Assembly (NCBI RefSeq): GCF_002088235.1
Contig: NZ_AQQV01000003.1
Location: 664,922-728,921 of the forward strand
DNA length: 64,000 bases
Direction: 5' to 3'
From: Oceanococcus atlanticus
GTDB lineage: Bacteria > Pseudomonadota > Gammaproteobacteria > Nevskiales > Oceanococcaceae
Positions 53,440 to 62,269 of the stretch are shown here, piece by piece. Positions within the stretch are counted from its first letter, which is position 1. Every line of letters starts with the position of its first letter. Under the pieces are notes generated by a model that ran no database searches, had not been told where the DNA came from, and saw nothing but the letters and a program-made list of their open reading frames with translations. Position numbers and translations under genes: made by a program.

Positions 53440-55101
53440 ATGAGCTCGAACACAGATCCGATTCTTCCCACACAGGCGCCCGTCACACTGTCCGATCCCG
53501 ACGCCTGCGAGTGGGATCAGCACTGCGATGTACTGGTGGTGGGTCTGGGCGCAGCCGGCGCCAGCACGGCCATCAGTGCTTGTGAGAATGGCGCCAACGT
53601 GCTGGTCCTGGACCGCTTTGGCAATGGCGGCGCGACGGCCAAAAGCGGCGGTATCGTTTACGCCGGTGGTGGCACACCACCGCAGCAGCGTGCGGGCATC
53701 GAAGACAGCCCGCAGAACATGTTCAACTACCTCAAACTTGAGGTCGACGATGCGGTCAGTGACGAGACTTTGCAGCAGTTCTGCAACGACAGTCCAGGGC
53801 TGATCAGCTGGCTGGAATCCATGGGCGCACGATTTGATTCACAGGCCCCCTTCCCCAAGACCTCCTATCCGCGCAACGGCGTATTCCTCTACTACTCAGG
53901 CAACGAGGCCCTGGCGGAATCGGCCGCGGTGGCCACACCTGCCCCACGAGGGCACCGTACGGCCGACGATGGGCTGTCCGGGCCACGTTTGTTTGCCGTG
54001 CTGGAGCAGCGTGTTCGTCAACTCGAGATACCGGTGCTCAAGCAATGTGCGGTGCATCGGCTGATTCAGGACGAAACCGGTCGGGTTATCGGCGTCGAGT
54101 ACGTCATGCTGCCTGCCACAAGCCGCGCTGCCCAGCAGCATGCCAAGCTGATCAAGAAAGCCGACAAAGTGCATGAGGCCCTGCCCGGCTGGGCTGACAA
54201 GCTGCGCCTCAAGGCCCGCGCCCTGGAGCGCGAGCACGGCATCATTCAACGCGCCAGGGCCAGACATGGCGTGGTGCTGTGTACCGGCGGTTTTGTCTTC
54301 AACACCGGCATGGTCCGTGAGCACGCACCCAAATTCGCCAACAACATGCGGCTCGGTTCGACCGGCTGCGATGGCAGCGGCATTCGCCTGGGCCGCAGTG
54401 TCGGGGCCGAGCTGGGGCGTATGGACAAAGCCTCGGCCTGGCGTTTTATCAATCCACCGCAGGCGCTGATCAAGGGGGTAGCCGTCAACGCTGCGGGGCA
54501 ACGCTTTTGTGTCGAGTCCGCCTATGGTGCGCGCATCGGTGTGCGCATGTGCGAAACCGCAGAGGGCCAAGCCTGGCTGATACTCGACAAGGCAACGCGT
54601 AGCCAAGCCTGGAAACAGATTTTCCGGGACGGCTTGTGGTTCTTCCAATCGATACCCGCCCTGTTTCTTATTTTGCTGGCCAAACGTGCCCCCGATCTGG
54701 CCACGCTGGAGCGGAAAGCCGGCATCCCGGCGGGGAATCTTCAAGCCACGGTGGCGCGCTACAACCAGGGTGCCAGTGGCGAACAGCCTGACGCATTCAA
54801 CAAGTTGCCGGAGGCCATGCAGCCTTTGAGCCAGCCACCCTTTTCCGCCTTGAACATTTCTGCCAACAACCCACTTTTCCCCTTACCCACGATTACGCTG
54901 GGTGGCCTGCGGGTTAACGAAAAAACCGGCGCCGTGCGCAACACGCAAGGCCAGGACATTGCAGGCCTGTACGCGGCTGGCCGCAGCGCTATCGGGGTCG
55001 CCTCCAACAACTATGTCTCAGGCTTGTCCATTGCTGACTGCCTGTGGTCTGGACGACGCACCGGTCGCACGTTGGCCGCGCTCGCAACCGGCCGGAGCTG
55101 A
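53440..55101 (+). CDS. FAD-dependent 3-ketosteroid-dehydrogenase-like flavoprotein
   Basis: This 553-residue enzyme of the fumarate reductase/3-ketosteroid dehydrogenase family has FAD-binding VLVVGLGAAGASTAISACEN (about residues 29-48), GGATAKSGGIVYAGGG, the second FAD segment GVVLCTGGF and a C-terminal GLYAAGRSAIGVASNNYVSG. Tyr525-x-Ser527-Gly528 resembles the Tyr-x-Ser active-site pair of 3-ketosteroid delta-4-(5-alpha)-dehydrogenase rather than the Tyr-x-x-x-Gly of delta-1 enzymes. A membrane-affine hydrophobic patch (FFQSIPALFLILLAK, about 405-419) is unusual. The MMPL gene follows after 3 bases. A steroid or other cyclic enone substrate is likely but unproven. Confidence 0.82.
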   Translation: MSSNTDPILPTQAPVTLSDPDACEWDQHCDVLVVGLGAAGASTAISACENGANVLVLDRFGNGGATAKSGGIVYAGGGTPPQQRAGIEDSPQNMFNYLKLEVDDAVSDETLQQFCNDSPGLISWLESMGARFDSQAPFPKTSYPRNGVFLYYSGNEALAESAAVATPAPRGHRTADDGLSGPRLFAVLEQRVRQLEIPVLKQCAVHRLIQDETGRVIGVEYVMLPATSRAAQQHAKLIKKADKVHEALPGWADKLRLKARALEREHGIIQRARARHGVVLCTGGFVFNTGMVREHAPKFANNMRLGSTGCDGSGIRLGRSVGAELGRMDKASAWRFINPPQALIKGVAVNAAGQRFCVESAYGARIGVRMCETAEGQAWLILDKATRSQAWKQIFRDGLWFFQSIPALFLILLAKRAPDLATLERKAGIPAGNLQATVARYNQGASGEQPDAFNKLPEAMQPLSQPPFSALNISANNPLFPLPTITLGGLRVNEKTGAVRNTQGQDIAGLYAAGRSAIGVASNNYVSGLSIADCLWSGRRTGRTLAALATGRS

Positions 55102-55104
55102 CGC

Positions 55105-57582
55105 ATGGCTGCCAGCCGCTTGTTCGCAAAATTTCGCAGCGTGACCGAATCAGCCTTCGCCCGCTGGGGTGAAATCTGTCACGACCACCCCCTACGCATC
55201 CTGGCCGTTGTGCTGGCCGCACTGGCTGGCCTGTCGATCGCGCTGCCCAGCCTCCAGACCGACATGTCGAATGAGGGTTATCTGCGCGAGGATGACCCGG
55301 CCCGCCTCAACCTGAAATGGTTTCAGACCGCCTTCGGACGCGACGACCGCATTGTGGTGGTGTTGCGCAGCGATGCTGATGTGATCAAGCCCGGCGTTCT
55401 GAATACGGTTCGTCAGCTGCATCAGGCGCTGGAGGAACTGCCCCAGGTCAACAAGGTCGAGAGTCTGATCAATGCCCGCCTGACCCTGGGCCGCGACGAT
55501 GAACTGATCGTCAGAGACCTGATGGAAGACTGGCCCGAAAGCGCGGACGATTACGCCGCACTCGGCACACTGATCGAAAACCGCAGCCTGATCCGCGAGA
55601 ACTTCATCAGCCGCGATGGCCACGGCACCCTGATCATTGTCACCCCGGATGCCTATACCGCGTCGGTCAGTGGCGCTCACGATGAACCCGCTGCACTGGA
55701 TGCCTTCGATTTTGATGCCGGCTTCGAGGACATGGGCCTGCCCGGCGAGACGGACGCTGCGAGCCGCCCGGCCGAGCTGATCAGCGACCAGGAAATGTTC
55801 GACCTGGTGCTGCGCATCCAGGCGCTGGGCAAAACCTACGAACGTGAGGACCTGCGCGTGAGTTTCGCCGGCGCCTCGTATCTGACCGAACGGCTGACCC
55901 ACGTGCTGGTGCGCGACATGTCGGTGTTTTCCGGGCTCAGTATCGGCATCACCGCACTGTTGCTGTTACTGGTCTTCCGCCGCTGGATCATGGTCATACT
56001 GCCGATCAGTGTGGCCTTGCTGTCGGTCTACGCCACCTTCGCCATCATGGCCACACTGGGCATGACCCTGACCACCGCCAGCCAGATTCTGCCGTCGCTG
56101 CTGTTGGCTGTCGGGGTGGGCAACTCGGTGCACATTTTCACGGTGTTCTTTCAGGCCCTGGACCGCGGTGACAGCAAGCGCGAAGCGCTGAGCTATGCGC
56201 TGGGCCACTCCGGGCTGGCCGTGGTACTGACAGGACTGACCACCGCTGGCGGTCTGGCGTCGTTCATCACCGCCGATATGCAGACCGTGGCCCAGATCGG
56301 CGTCATCGCGCCGATCGGCATCCTCTGCGCGCTGGTGTTTTCACTCAGCCTGCTGCCGGCGCTGATCGCCCTCACCCGCTTTCGTAACAAAGGCCTGCGC
56401 AGCGATGCCAGCGGCCCGCTGCAAGGCTTTCTGTCGCTATGCGCCGAGCTTTCGACCCGTTATCCCGGCCGCGTGGCTGGCAGCTGGTTCGTGGTGCTGG
56501 GTCTATGCATGCTCGCCATCACCCAGCTACGCCCCAGCCACAACCCGCTGCACTGGTTTCCGCTGGGCAGCGAAGTGCGTGATTCCATGGATCTGGTCAA
56601 TGAGCAGTTTGGCGGCGCCACCTACGTGGAAATCGTGGTCGACAGCGGCCAGACCAATGGCCTGCATGATCCGTCCCTGCTGCACAACGTGGATCGCGCC
56701 ATGCAGCGCGCCGCGCACGTCGAATTACAAGGCGGGCGCATGGGACCAAGCACCTCGCTGCTCGACATTAACAAGGAGCTGCATCAGGCCCTGAACGGCA
56801 ATGACCCGGCGTTTTATCGCATTCCGGACAATCGCGAACTGATCGCGCAGGAGCTTTTGCTGTTCGAAAACTCCGGCAATGAAGATCTCAAGGATCTGGT
56901 CGACAGCCCATTCCAGATGATGCGCATCACCGCCAAGGTGCCGTTTGTTGACTCCCTGCACTACGCGCCTTACCTAGCATCGCTGGACCAGATCTTCGAG
57001 GAGGAACTGGGCACCGACGTGAACGTAACTCTGACCGGGATGACACCGCTGTTTGCCACCACGGTGGGCTACATCATCACCGACACCCTGCGCGCCTACA
57101 CCGTTGCCTTCGCCATCATCGCCCCATTGATGATGCTGCTGGTCGGCTCCGTCCGGGTCGGACTGCTGAGCATGATCCCCAACCTGGCCCCGATCATCAT
57201 CACCCTGGCCTTCATGTACCTGCTCGGCCTGCCGCTGGACATGTTCAGCACTCTGGTCGGCTGCATCGCACTGGGCCTGGCGGTGGATGACACCATTCAT
57301 TTCATGCACAACTACCAGCGCTATCGGGCCAAGCTGGGTGATGCCGCCGCGGCGGTGCGGGAAACCCTGCGCACCACCGGCAAGGCCCTGATGGTGACCT
57401 CCATCGTTCTGGTTGCGGCCTTCATGGTCAACGCGGCAGGGACCATGATCAACGTCCGCAACTTCGGCCTGATCACCTCGTTCTGTATTGCCCTGGCCTT
57501 CCTGGCCGACGTGCTGCTTGCTCCCGCACTGGTGGTGCTGCTCGACCGCTGGAAAACTCGCGGCACGCTGCGCGCTGGCTGA
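55105..57582 (+). CDS. MMPL/RND-superfamily lipid or hydrophobe transporter
   Basis: The 825-residue inner-membrane protein has twelve predicted helices in two halves, each with a large periplasmic loop after the first helix. Signatures are SMNEGYL-like TDMSNEGYLREDDPARLNL, the helix cluster LLAVGVGNSVHIFTVFF and the second-half GCIALGLAVDDTIHFMHNYQ with its conserved Asp pair. It belongs to the hydrophobe/amphiphile efflux-3 (HpnN-like) group. These transporters move hopanoids, sterols or other lipids and work without a dedicated adaptor. It is coupled to the flavoprotein gene and ends at a hairpin. Confidence 0.9.
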   Translation: MAASRLFAKFRSVTESAFARWGEICHDHPLRILAVVLAALAGLSIALPSLQTDMSNEGYLREDDPARLNLKWFQTAFGRDDRIVVVLRSDADVIKPGVLNTVRQLHQALEELPQVNKVESLINARLTLGRDDELIVRDLMEDWPESADDYAALGTLIENRSLIRENFISRDGHGTLIIVTPDAYTASVSGAHDEPAALDAFDFDAGFEDMGLPGETDAASRPAELISDQEMFDLVLRIQALGKTYEREDLRVSFAGASYLTERLTHVLVRDMSVFSGLSIGITALLLLLVFRRWIMVILPISVALLSVYATFAIMATLGMTLTTASQILPSLLLAVGVGNSVHIFTVFFQALDRGDSKREALSYALGHSGLAVVLTGLTTAGGLASFITADMQTVAQIGVIAPIGILCALVFSLSLLPALIALTRFRNKGLRSDASGPLQGFLSLCAELSTRYPGRVAGSWFVVLGLCMLAITQLRPSHNPLHWFPLGSEVRDSMDLVNEQFGGATYVEIVVDSGQTNGLHDPSLLHNVDRAMQRAAHVELQGGRMGPSTSLLDINKELHQALNGNDPAFYRIPDNRELIAQELLLFENSGNEDLKDLVDSPFQMMRITAKVPFVDSLHYAPYLASLDQIFEEELGTDVNVTLTGMTPLFATTVGYIITDTLRAYTVAFAIIAPLMMLLVGSVRVGLLSMIPNLAPIIITLAFMYLLGLPLDMFSTLVGCIALGLAVDDTIHFMHNYQRYRAKLGDAAAAVRETLRTTGKALMVTSIVLVAAFMVNAAGTMINVRNFGLITSFCIALAFLADVLLAPALVVLLDRWKTRGTLRAG

Positions 57583-57618
57583 AGCACTTAAGCGCACCGG
57601 AGCGCCGCATGTGAACGA

Positions 57619-57646
57619 TGCGCCGGCGAAAGAAATCGCCGGCGCA
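57619..57646. terminator. Hairpin between convergent MMPL and EF-hand genes
   Basis: TGCGCCGGCGA and TCGCCGGCGCA make a perfect 11-bp stem around AAGAAA. There is no strong T-run on either side, but the position (36 bases after one stop codon, 12 before the other) suggests a shared transcription end. Confidence 0.6.
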
Positions 57647-57657
57647 CCTCGCTCAAT

Positions 57658-58083
57658 CTAGAAGGATTCGTCGATCGGTGCCGCATCCGGCTTGCGCCCT
57701 CCGCGCGGCGGCGCCAGCTCTTCGGCGCTGAGCTGGCCATCGCCATCGCGATCCCGCTGCATGATGCGTGCGGCCATCTGGGCGGAAAATTCATCCACGT
57801 CGACGTTGCCGTCAGCGTTGCTGTCAGCGCGCTCAAGCCGATGTTGAATATGCCGGGCCTTGCGCCGTTCCTGCATGGCCTCAAGCTCGTCGAGACTGAT
57901 CAGCCCGTCGCCATTGCTGTCGATGGCCTGCGCTTTGTTGGCCACGAGCTGCATCACCTCCGCCTCGCTAATCGCGCCATCGGCGTTCAAATCCATAGCG
58001 TCCATATGCGGTCCGCGCGCCATGGCCGCACCACTGCTCAAAACAAGGTTGGCGAAGATCGCGGCTACCAGTTTGCTGTTCAT
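57658..58083 (-). CDS. Secreted EF-hand calcium-binding protein
   Basis: The 141-residue form starts MNSKLVAAIFANLVLSSGAA at the ATG 58081-58083, with AGGAG 6 bases upstream; the longer open frame is not supported. After a signal peptide ending near AMARG there are four EF-hand-like loops: DLNADGAISEAE, DSNGDGLISLDE, DSNADGNVDVDE and DRDGDGQLSAEE. It should bind calcium in the periplasm or outside the cell. The role is unknown; such proteins are common in this group as calcium buffers or adhesion partners. Confidence 0.88.
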   Translation of the reverse strand: MNSKLVAAIFANLVLSSGAAMARGPHMDAMDLNADGAISEAEVMQLVANKAQAIDSNGDGLISLDELEAMQERRKARHIQHRLERADSNADGNVDVDEFSAQMAARIMQRDRDGDGQLSAEELAPPRGGRKPDAAPIDESF

Positions 58084-58259
58084 GGGGTACTCCTGGGGAA
58101 AGATAGTCGAGCCCACCACATGTGGACTCATACACTGAAACGCCCATCCCGCTTCATTCCGTCGCTGCAACCCAAACGCCCGCTGGCCATAGTCCGGATG
58201 CGTGGTGTGCCGGCCCCAGCCGCGCTCTAACGTGTGCGTATAGCCACGCCGACAAAGCC

Positions 58260-59090
58260 ATGAGCCCAAGCAATCTGCTGACCGCGCAGCACGACAAGGT
58301 GTTGACCATCACCTTCAATCGCGAAGACAAAATGAACGCGCTGAGTGCAAGTTTCCTGCGCGACCTGAAAGACGCACTGGATGCGGTCAAACACGACGAC
58401 AGCGTCTCGGTGGTGGTCCTCAAGGCCCACGGAAAGGCTTTCACCACGGGCTACGACCTGGATGGCAGCGACTGGGTCCTGTCGCAGAACCCGATCGCGC
58501 TGCACGGCAAACTCAACCTGGACCGCGACCGCGAAGACATCAAGGGTCTGCTGGAATACTGGTGGACGATGTGGAAATTCCCCAAACCCATCATTGCCCA
58601 AGTCCAGGGCCTGTGCCTGTCCGGCGGTGGTGAACTGATCGCGATGTGCGATCTGGTGGTGGCGGCCGAAACCGCCAAGTTCGGCCATCCGGCCGGGCGT
58701 GATCTGGGCATCCCTCCAACGGTGTTTCTGTGGCCCTTGCTGATCGGCATGAAAAAGACCCGCGAGTTTCTCTACACCTCGCGGCTTTTCAGCGCCACCG
58801 AGGCTGAACGCCTGGGTCTGGTCAACCGCGTGGTGGCACTGTCCGAACTGGACAAAACCGTGGATGAGCTGGCCGCCGATGTGGCCCGCACCCCGGTCAA
58901 CAATCTGGCCATACTCAAACAAGCGACCAGCCGCTTCTACGAAAACATGGGCCTGTTCGCCTCCGGCGACCAGGCGGCCGAGCTCGATGCGGTGTTTCAC
59001 CAGAGCGACAGCTTCGTCAATTTCTTCGCCAAAGTGGCCGAGGATGGCGTCCAGGCCGCACTGGCCCAACGCCGCAAGCAGTTCGGCTAA
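58260..59090 (+). CDS. Enoyl-CoA hydratase/isomerase family protein
   Basis: This crotonase-fold enzyme has 276 residues from the ATG at 58260 (MSPSNLLTAQHDKVLTITFN); the open frame extends upstream without similarity. The oxyanion-hole segments KAHGKAFTTGYDLDG and CLSGGGELIAMCDLVVAAE are present. The Glu in GGGEL corresponds to the first catalytic Glu of hydratases, but the second position lies in HPAGRDLGIPPTVF without a Glu. Hydration, isomerisation or another CoA-ester reaction is therefore uncertain. It lies 20 bases upstream of the PQQ dehydrogenase gene and is probably co-transcribed with it. Confidence 0.87.
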   Translation: MSPSNLLTAQHDKVLTITFNREDKMNALSASFLRDLKDALDAVKHDDSVSVVVLKAHGKAFTTGYDLDGSDWVLSQNPIALHGKLNLDRDREDIKGLLEYWWTMWKFPKPIIAQVQGLCLSGGGELIAMCDLVVAAETAKFGHPAGRDLGIPPTVFLWPLLIGMKKTREFLYTSRLFSATEAERLGLVNRVVALSELDKTVDELAADVARTPVNNLAILKQATSRFYENMGLFASGDQAAELDAVFHQSDSFVNFFAKVAEDGVQAALAQRRKQFG

Positions 59091-59110
59091 AACCCCAACC
59101 GGAATCGTTC

Positions 59111-61231
59111 ATGCACATCGTTTTGCGCTCTTTGATGCTGTTCGGCCTGCTGCTTGCGAGCAGCGCACAGGCCGACATCGACAACGCCGCACTCAGCCAC
59201 ACCGAGGACGGACGCAACTGGGCCGCCTGGGGCCGCACCTTTGATGAACAGCGCTACAGTCCGCTGGATGAGATCAACCGCGACAGCGTGTCGCGCCTGG
59301 GCCTGGCCTGGACCTACGAGCTGGACAAGGTGTGGAGCGTGTCATCCCAGCCCTTGGCGGTGGACGGGGTCATCTACATCGCCGTCGGCTACAGCGAGGT
59401 CCACGCCATCGACGCCAGCAGTGGCCAGACCTTGTGGAGCTACGACCCGCAGGTCGATCCGATCAAGATGCGCATGGCCTGGGGCATCCGCGGTCTGGCC
59501 TACTGGAAAGGGCGTGTGTATGTGGGCGTGCAGGATGGTCGCCTGATCGCGCTAGACGCCAAAAGCGGCGAGCTGGCCTGGTCGGTGCTGACCACCGAAG
59601 CTGGCGACAACCGCTACATCACCGGTGCACCGCGGGTCTTCAACGACAGCGTCATCATTGGCCATGGTGGTGCCGACTTCGGCTATGTTCGCGGCTACGT
59701 AACCGCCTACGACACCGCCACCGGGGAGCAACGCTGGCGCTGGCATGTGGTTCCGGGCAACCCGGCCGACGGCTTTGAAAATGCGGCCATGGAGATGGCG
59801 GCCAAAACCTGGAGCGGTGAATGGTGGACCTCCGGCGGGGGCGGCACGGTGTGGAACGCCATGACCTATGATCCGGAGTTCAATCGCATCTATCTGGGTA
59901 CTGGCAACGGCTCACCCTGGAATCACAAACTGCGCTCGCCCGGCGGCGGTGACAATCTGTTCCTGTGCTCGGTGGTCGCCCTGGATGCCGACACCGGAGA
60001 GTATGTCTGGCACTACCAGACCACCCCGGGTGAAAGCTGGGACTTCAACTCGACCATGGACATGGTCCTGGCCGATGTTCAGATCGACGGCGCTCCACGC
60101 AAGGTGCTGATGCACGCTCCCAAGAATGGGTTTTTCTATGTCCTGGACCGCGAGGACGGTGCGCTGATCTCGGCGGAAAAACTCGGCAAGGTGACCTGGG
60201 CAGAACGCATTGACCTGCACAGCGGGCGCCCGGTCGAGGTTCCCGGCGCCCGCTACGAGAACGGCGAAGCGCTGATCTGGCCCGGCTCTGCCGGGATGCA
60301 CAACTGGCACCCCATGGCCTACTCGCCAGACACCGGCCTGATGTACATCCCGACCCGCGAAATGGCCGGCTACTACAACGACGAAGGGCGCGATCCACGC
60401 CAGTGGAAGATGAGCGCCGACGACCCCATGGGACTCAAGGGCTTTTTCGACGACATCCCGACCACCGCCGGCGGCAGCGCGGTGCTGGCCTGGAACCCGC
60501 TCACCCAGCGCAAAGCCTGGGAGGTCGAAACGCCGGGCTTCAGCAATGGCGGGCTGATCACCACACGCGGTGGCTTGGTGTTTCAGGGCCGGGCCGACGG
60601 CCGCTTTGTTGCCATGGACGACCGCACTGGCGAGGAACTGTGGACCCATCAGATGGGGGTCGGCACCCAGGCTGCGCCGATGAGCTTCAGCGTCAATGGC
60701 CAGCAGCACCTGGCCATCCTGGCCGGCTGGGGCGGCAGTCAGATGCTTATGGGTTCGCTGACCGCACAGCATGGCTGGGTCGGACGCAATCATCCGCGCC
60801 GCCTGCTGGTTTACCGCCTGGATGCTGATGCCGCGCTGCCCGCCGCACCAAAGCCCTCACGCCCCAGCGCCATTGATGACACAGACTTCGTGATCGATCC
60901 CGCTCAGGCTGAGGCCGGCAAAGCGTTGTACTTCCGCCACTGCGCGATCTGCCACGGATCCGGTGTGGTTGCCGGTGGCTATGCGCCGGACCTACGCGCC
61001 TCCGGCATTCCTCTGACGCAGGCCGGTTTTACCGCAATCGTGCGCGATGGAGGGCTGGTCTCACGCGGTATGCCGGTTTTCCCGGAATACAGCGATGAGC
61101 AGCTGCAGGCCCTGCGCCACTACATCCGCCAGCAGGCCCGCCATCAAGCTTCGGCCTGGGACGATCTCAAGGCCGCCTGGAACTTCATCGTGCTGCTGAT
61201 CAAGATGAAGTGGGCCAGCCTGACCGGCTGA
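59111..61231 (+). CDS. PQQ-dependent quinohaemoprotein alcohol dehydrogenase
   Basis: The 706-residue periplasmic enzyme has a signal peptide (LMLFGLLLASSAQA), an eight-bladed propeller with PQQ-binding repeats (NWAAWGRTFDEQRYSPLDEI; ESWDFNSTMDMV, with the catalytic Asp) and a C-terminal cytochrome c domain with Cys611-x-x-Cys614-His615 (CAICHG). It is thus a type II-like quinohaemoprotein passing electrons to the respiratory chain. The vicinal disulfide Cys-Cys typical of methanol and ethanol dehydrogenases is not seen. A final hydrophobic stretch (WNFIVLLIKMKWASL) may attach it to membrane. No PQQ biosynthesis genes are in the window. Confidence 0.92.
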   Translation: MHIVLRSLMLFGLLLASSAQADIDNAALSHTEDGRNWAAWGRTFDEQRYSPLDEINRDSVSRLGLAWTYELDKVWSVSSQPLAVDGVIYIAVGYSEVHAIDASSGQTLWSYDPQVDPIKMRMAWGIRGLAYWKGRVYVGVQDGRLIALDAKSGELAWSVLTTEAGDNRYITGAPRVFNDSVIIGHGGADFGYVRGYVTAYDTATGEQRWRWHVVPGNPADGFENAAMEMAAKTWSGEWWTSGGGGTVWNAMTYDPEFNRIYLGTGNGSPWNHKLRSPGGGDNLFLCSVVALDADTGEYVWHYQTTPGESWDFNSTMDMVLADVQIDGAPRKVLMHAPKNGFFYVLDREDGALISAEKLGKVTWAERIDLHSGRPVEVPGARYENGEALIWPGSAGMHNWHPMAYSPDTGLMYIPTREMAGYYNDEGRDPRQWKMSADDPMGLKGFFDDIPTTAGGSAVLAWNPLTQRKAWEVETPGFSNGGLITTRGGLVFQGRADGRFVAMDDRTGEELWTHQMGVGTQAAPMSFSVNGQQHLAILAGWGGSQMLMGSLTAQHGWVGRNHPRRLLVYRLDADAALPAAPKPSRPSAIDDTDFVIDPAQAEAGKALYFRHCAICHGSGVVAGGYAPDLRASGIPLTQAGFTAIVRDGGLVSRGMPVFPEYSDEQLQALRHYIRQQARHQASAWDDLKAAWNFIVLLIKMKWASLTG

Positions 61232-61235
61232 GCCC

Positions 61236-62030
61236 TCAGCGCGAACGCGCGTTCAGGAATGCGTTGACCGCGTCATGGTGCTCCTGGCTGCCGAAGCACT
61301 CACGCAAGGTGTCGGATTCACGCTGCCAGACCTTGTCGATATCGGTCTCGGCGAAGTTCTGTCGCAACAGGCGTTTGGTCATGCGAACCATGCGGGTAGG
61401 CGCCCGGGCCAGTTGTTCGGCCATGGCCAAGGCTTCGCTGCGTAGCGCATCAGCAGCGACCACCCGATTAACCAAGCCGCTGCGTTCCGCTTCATCGGCC
61501 TTGACCTTGCGCCCGCTGAGCGTCCACTCGCTGGCCCGCCCAAGGCCCACGCGGGCGGCCAGAAAATGGCTGGAACAGTATTCCGGCACGATCCCGACCT
61601 GGGCAAACGGAAACGCAAACACCGCGTTGTCTGCCGCGTAAATCACATCAAACGGCAATAGCATGGTGATGCCACCACCGATAGCCGCGCCGTGCACGGC
61701 GGCAACCAGTGGTTTGGACGCTTCGGTCAGCTTGATCCAGTCTCCCACCACGCCCAGCCCACCAAGGCGCTGATCCTCATCCAGATAGGCCTTCTCACCA
61801 CGCACAAACGGCAGAAACCAGTCTTCCAGATCGGCACCGGCGCAAAAGGCCTTGCCCGCCCCGGTCACCAGAATCGCGCCCACCTGATCGTCCGCATTGG
61901 CTTTTTCGATCGCCGCCTGCCAATCGTTGATCAGCTCCGGGGTCAACGCATTCAGCACCTGGGGACGATTCAGGGTGATCACCGCTACCGCGCCTTCGAC
62001 GGCATATTGAATCTGATCGCTCTTCGACAT
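61236..62030 (-). CDS. Enoyl-CoA hydratase/isomerase family protein
   Basis: This second crotonase-fold protein (264 residues, starting MSKSDQIQYAVEGAVAVITL) has oxyanion segments VTGAGKAFCAGADLEDWFL and HGAAIGGGITMLLPFDVIYA. The first hydratase Glu is replaced (GGGIT), whereas the second catalytic position is kept in FAQVGIVPEYCSSHFLAARV. That single-Glu pattern is typical of delta3,delta2-enoyl-CoA isomerases and related CoA-ester enzymes. It converges with the PQQ dehydrogenase gene, 4 bases between stop codons, and is divergent from the TonB receptor. Confidence 0.88.
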   Translation of the reverse strand: MSKSDQIQYAVEGAVAVITLNRPQVLNALTPELINDWQAAIEKANADDQVGAILVTGAGKAFCAGADLEDWFLPFVRGEKAYLDEDQRLGGLGVVGDWIKLTEASKPLVAAVHGAAIGGGITMLLPFDVIYAADNAVFAFPFAQVGIVPEYCSSHFLAARVGLGRASEWTLSGRKVKADEAERSGLVNRVVAADALRSEALAMAEQLARAPTRMVRMTKRLLRQNFAETDIDKVWQRESDTLRECFGSQEHHDAVNAFLNARSR

Positions 62031-62269
62031 GAGGGCCTACACAATGATTGAAATCGCCACAGCATAGTGGGCGCAGCGGGTCGGCAACTCATGCTTTCGG
62101 ACCACGCTGCAGCACAGCGTGCGGCACGCAAGGGAACCAATTCGCCGTAGCAATCGTGATCATGGGCAGAACGCGGACTCCGGCCAGCCAGAGATCCGCG
62201 CACGAGGAACACAACCGTTGATTTGCGCATAACCACAACCAGGCGCAAAGCTTTCTGGGGGAGACACTT

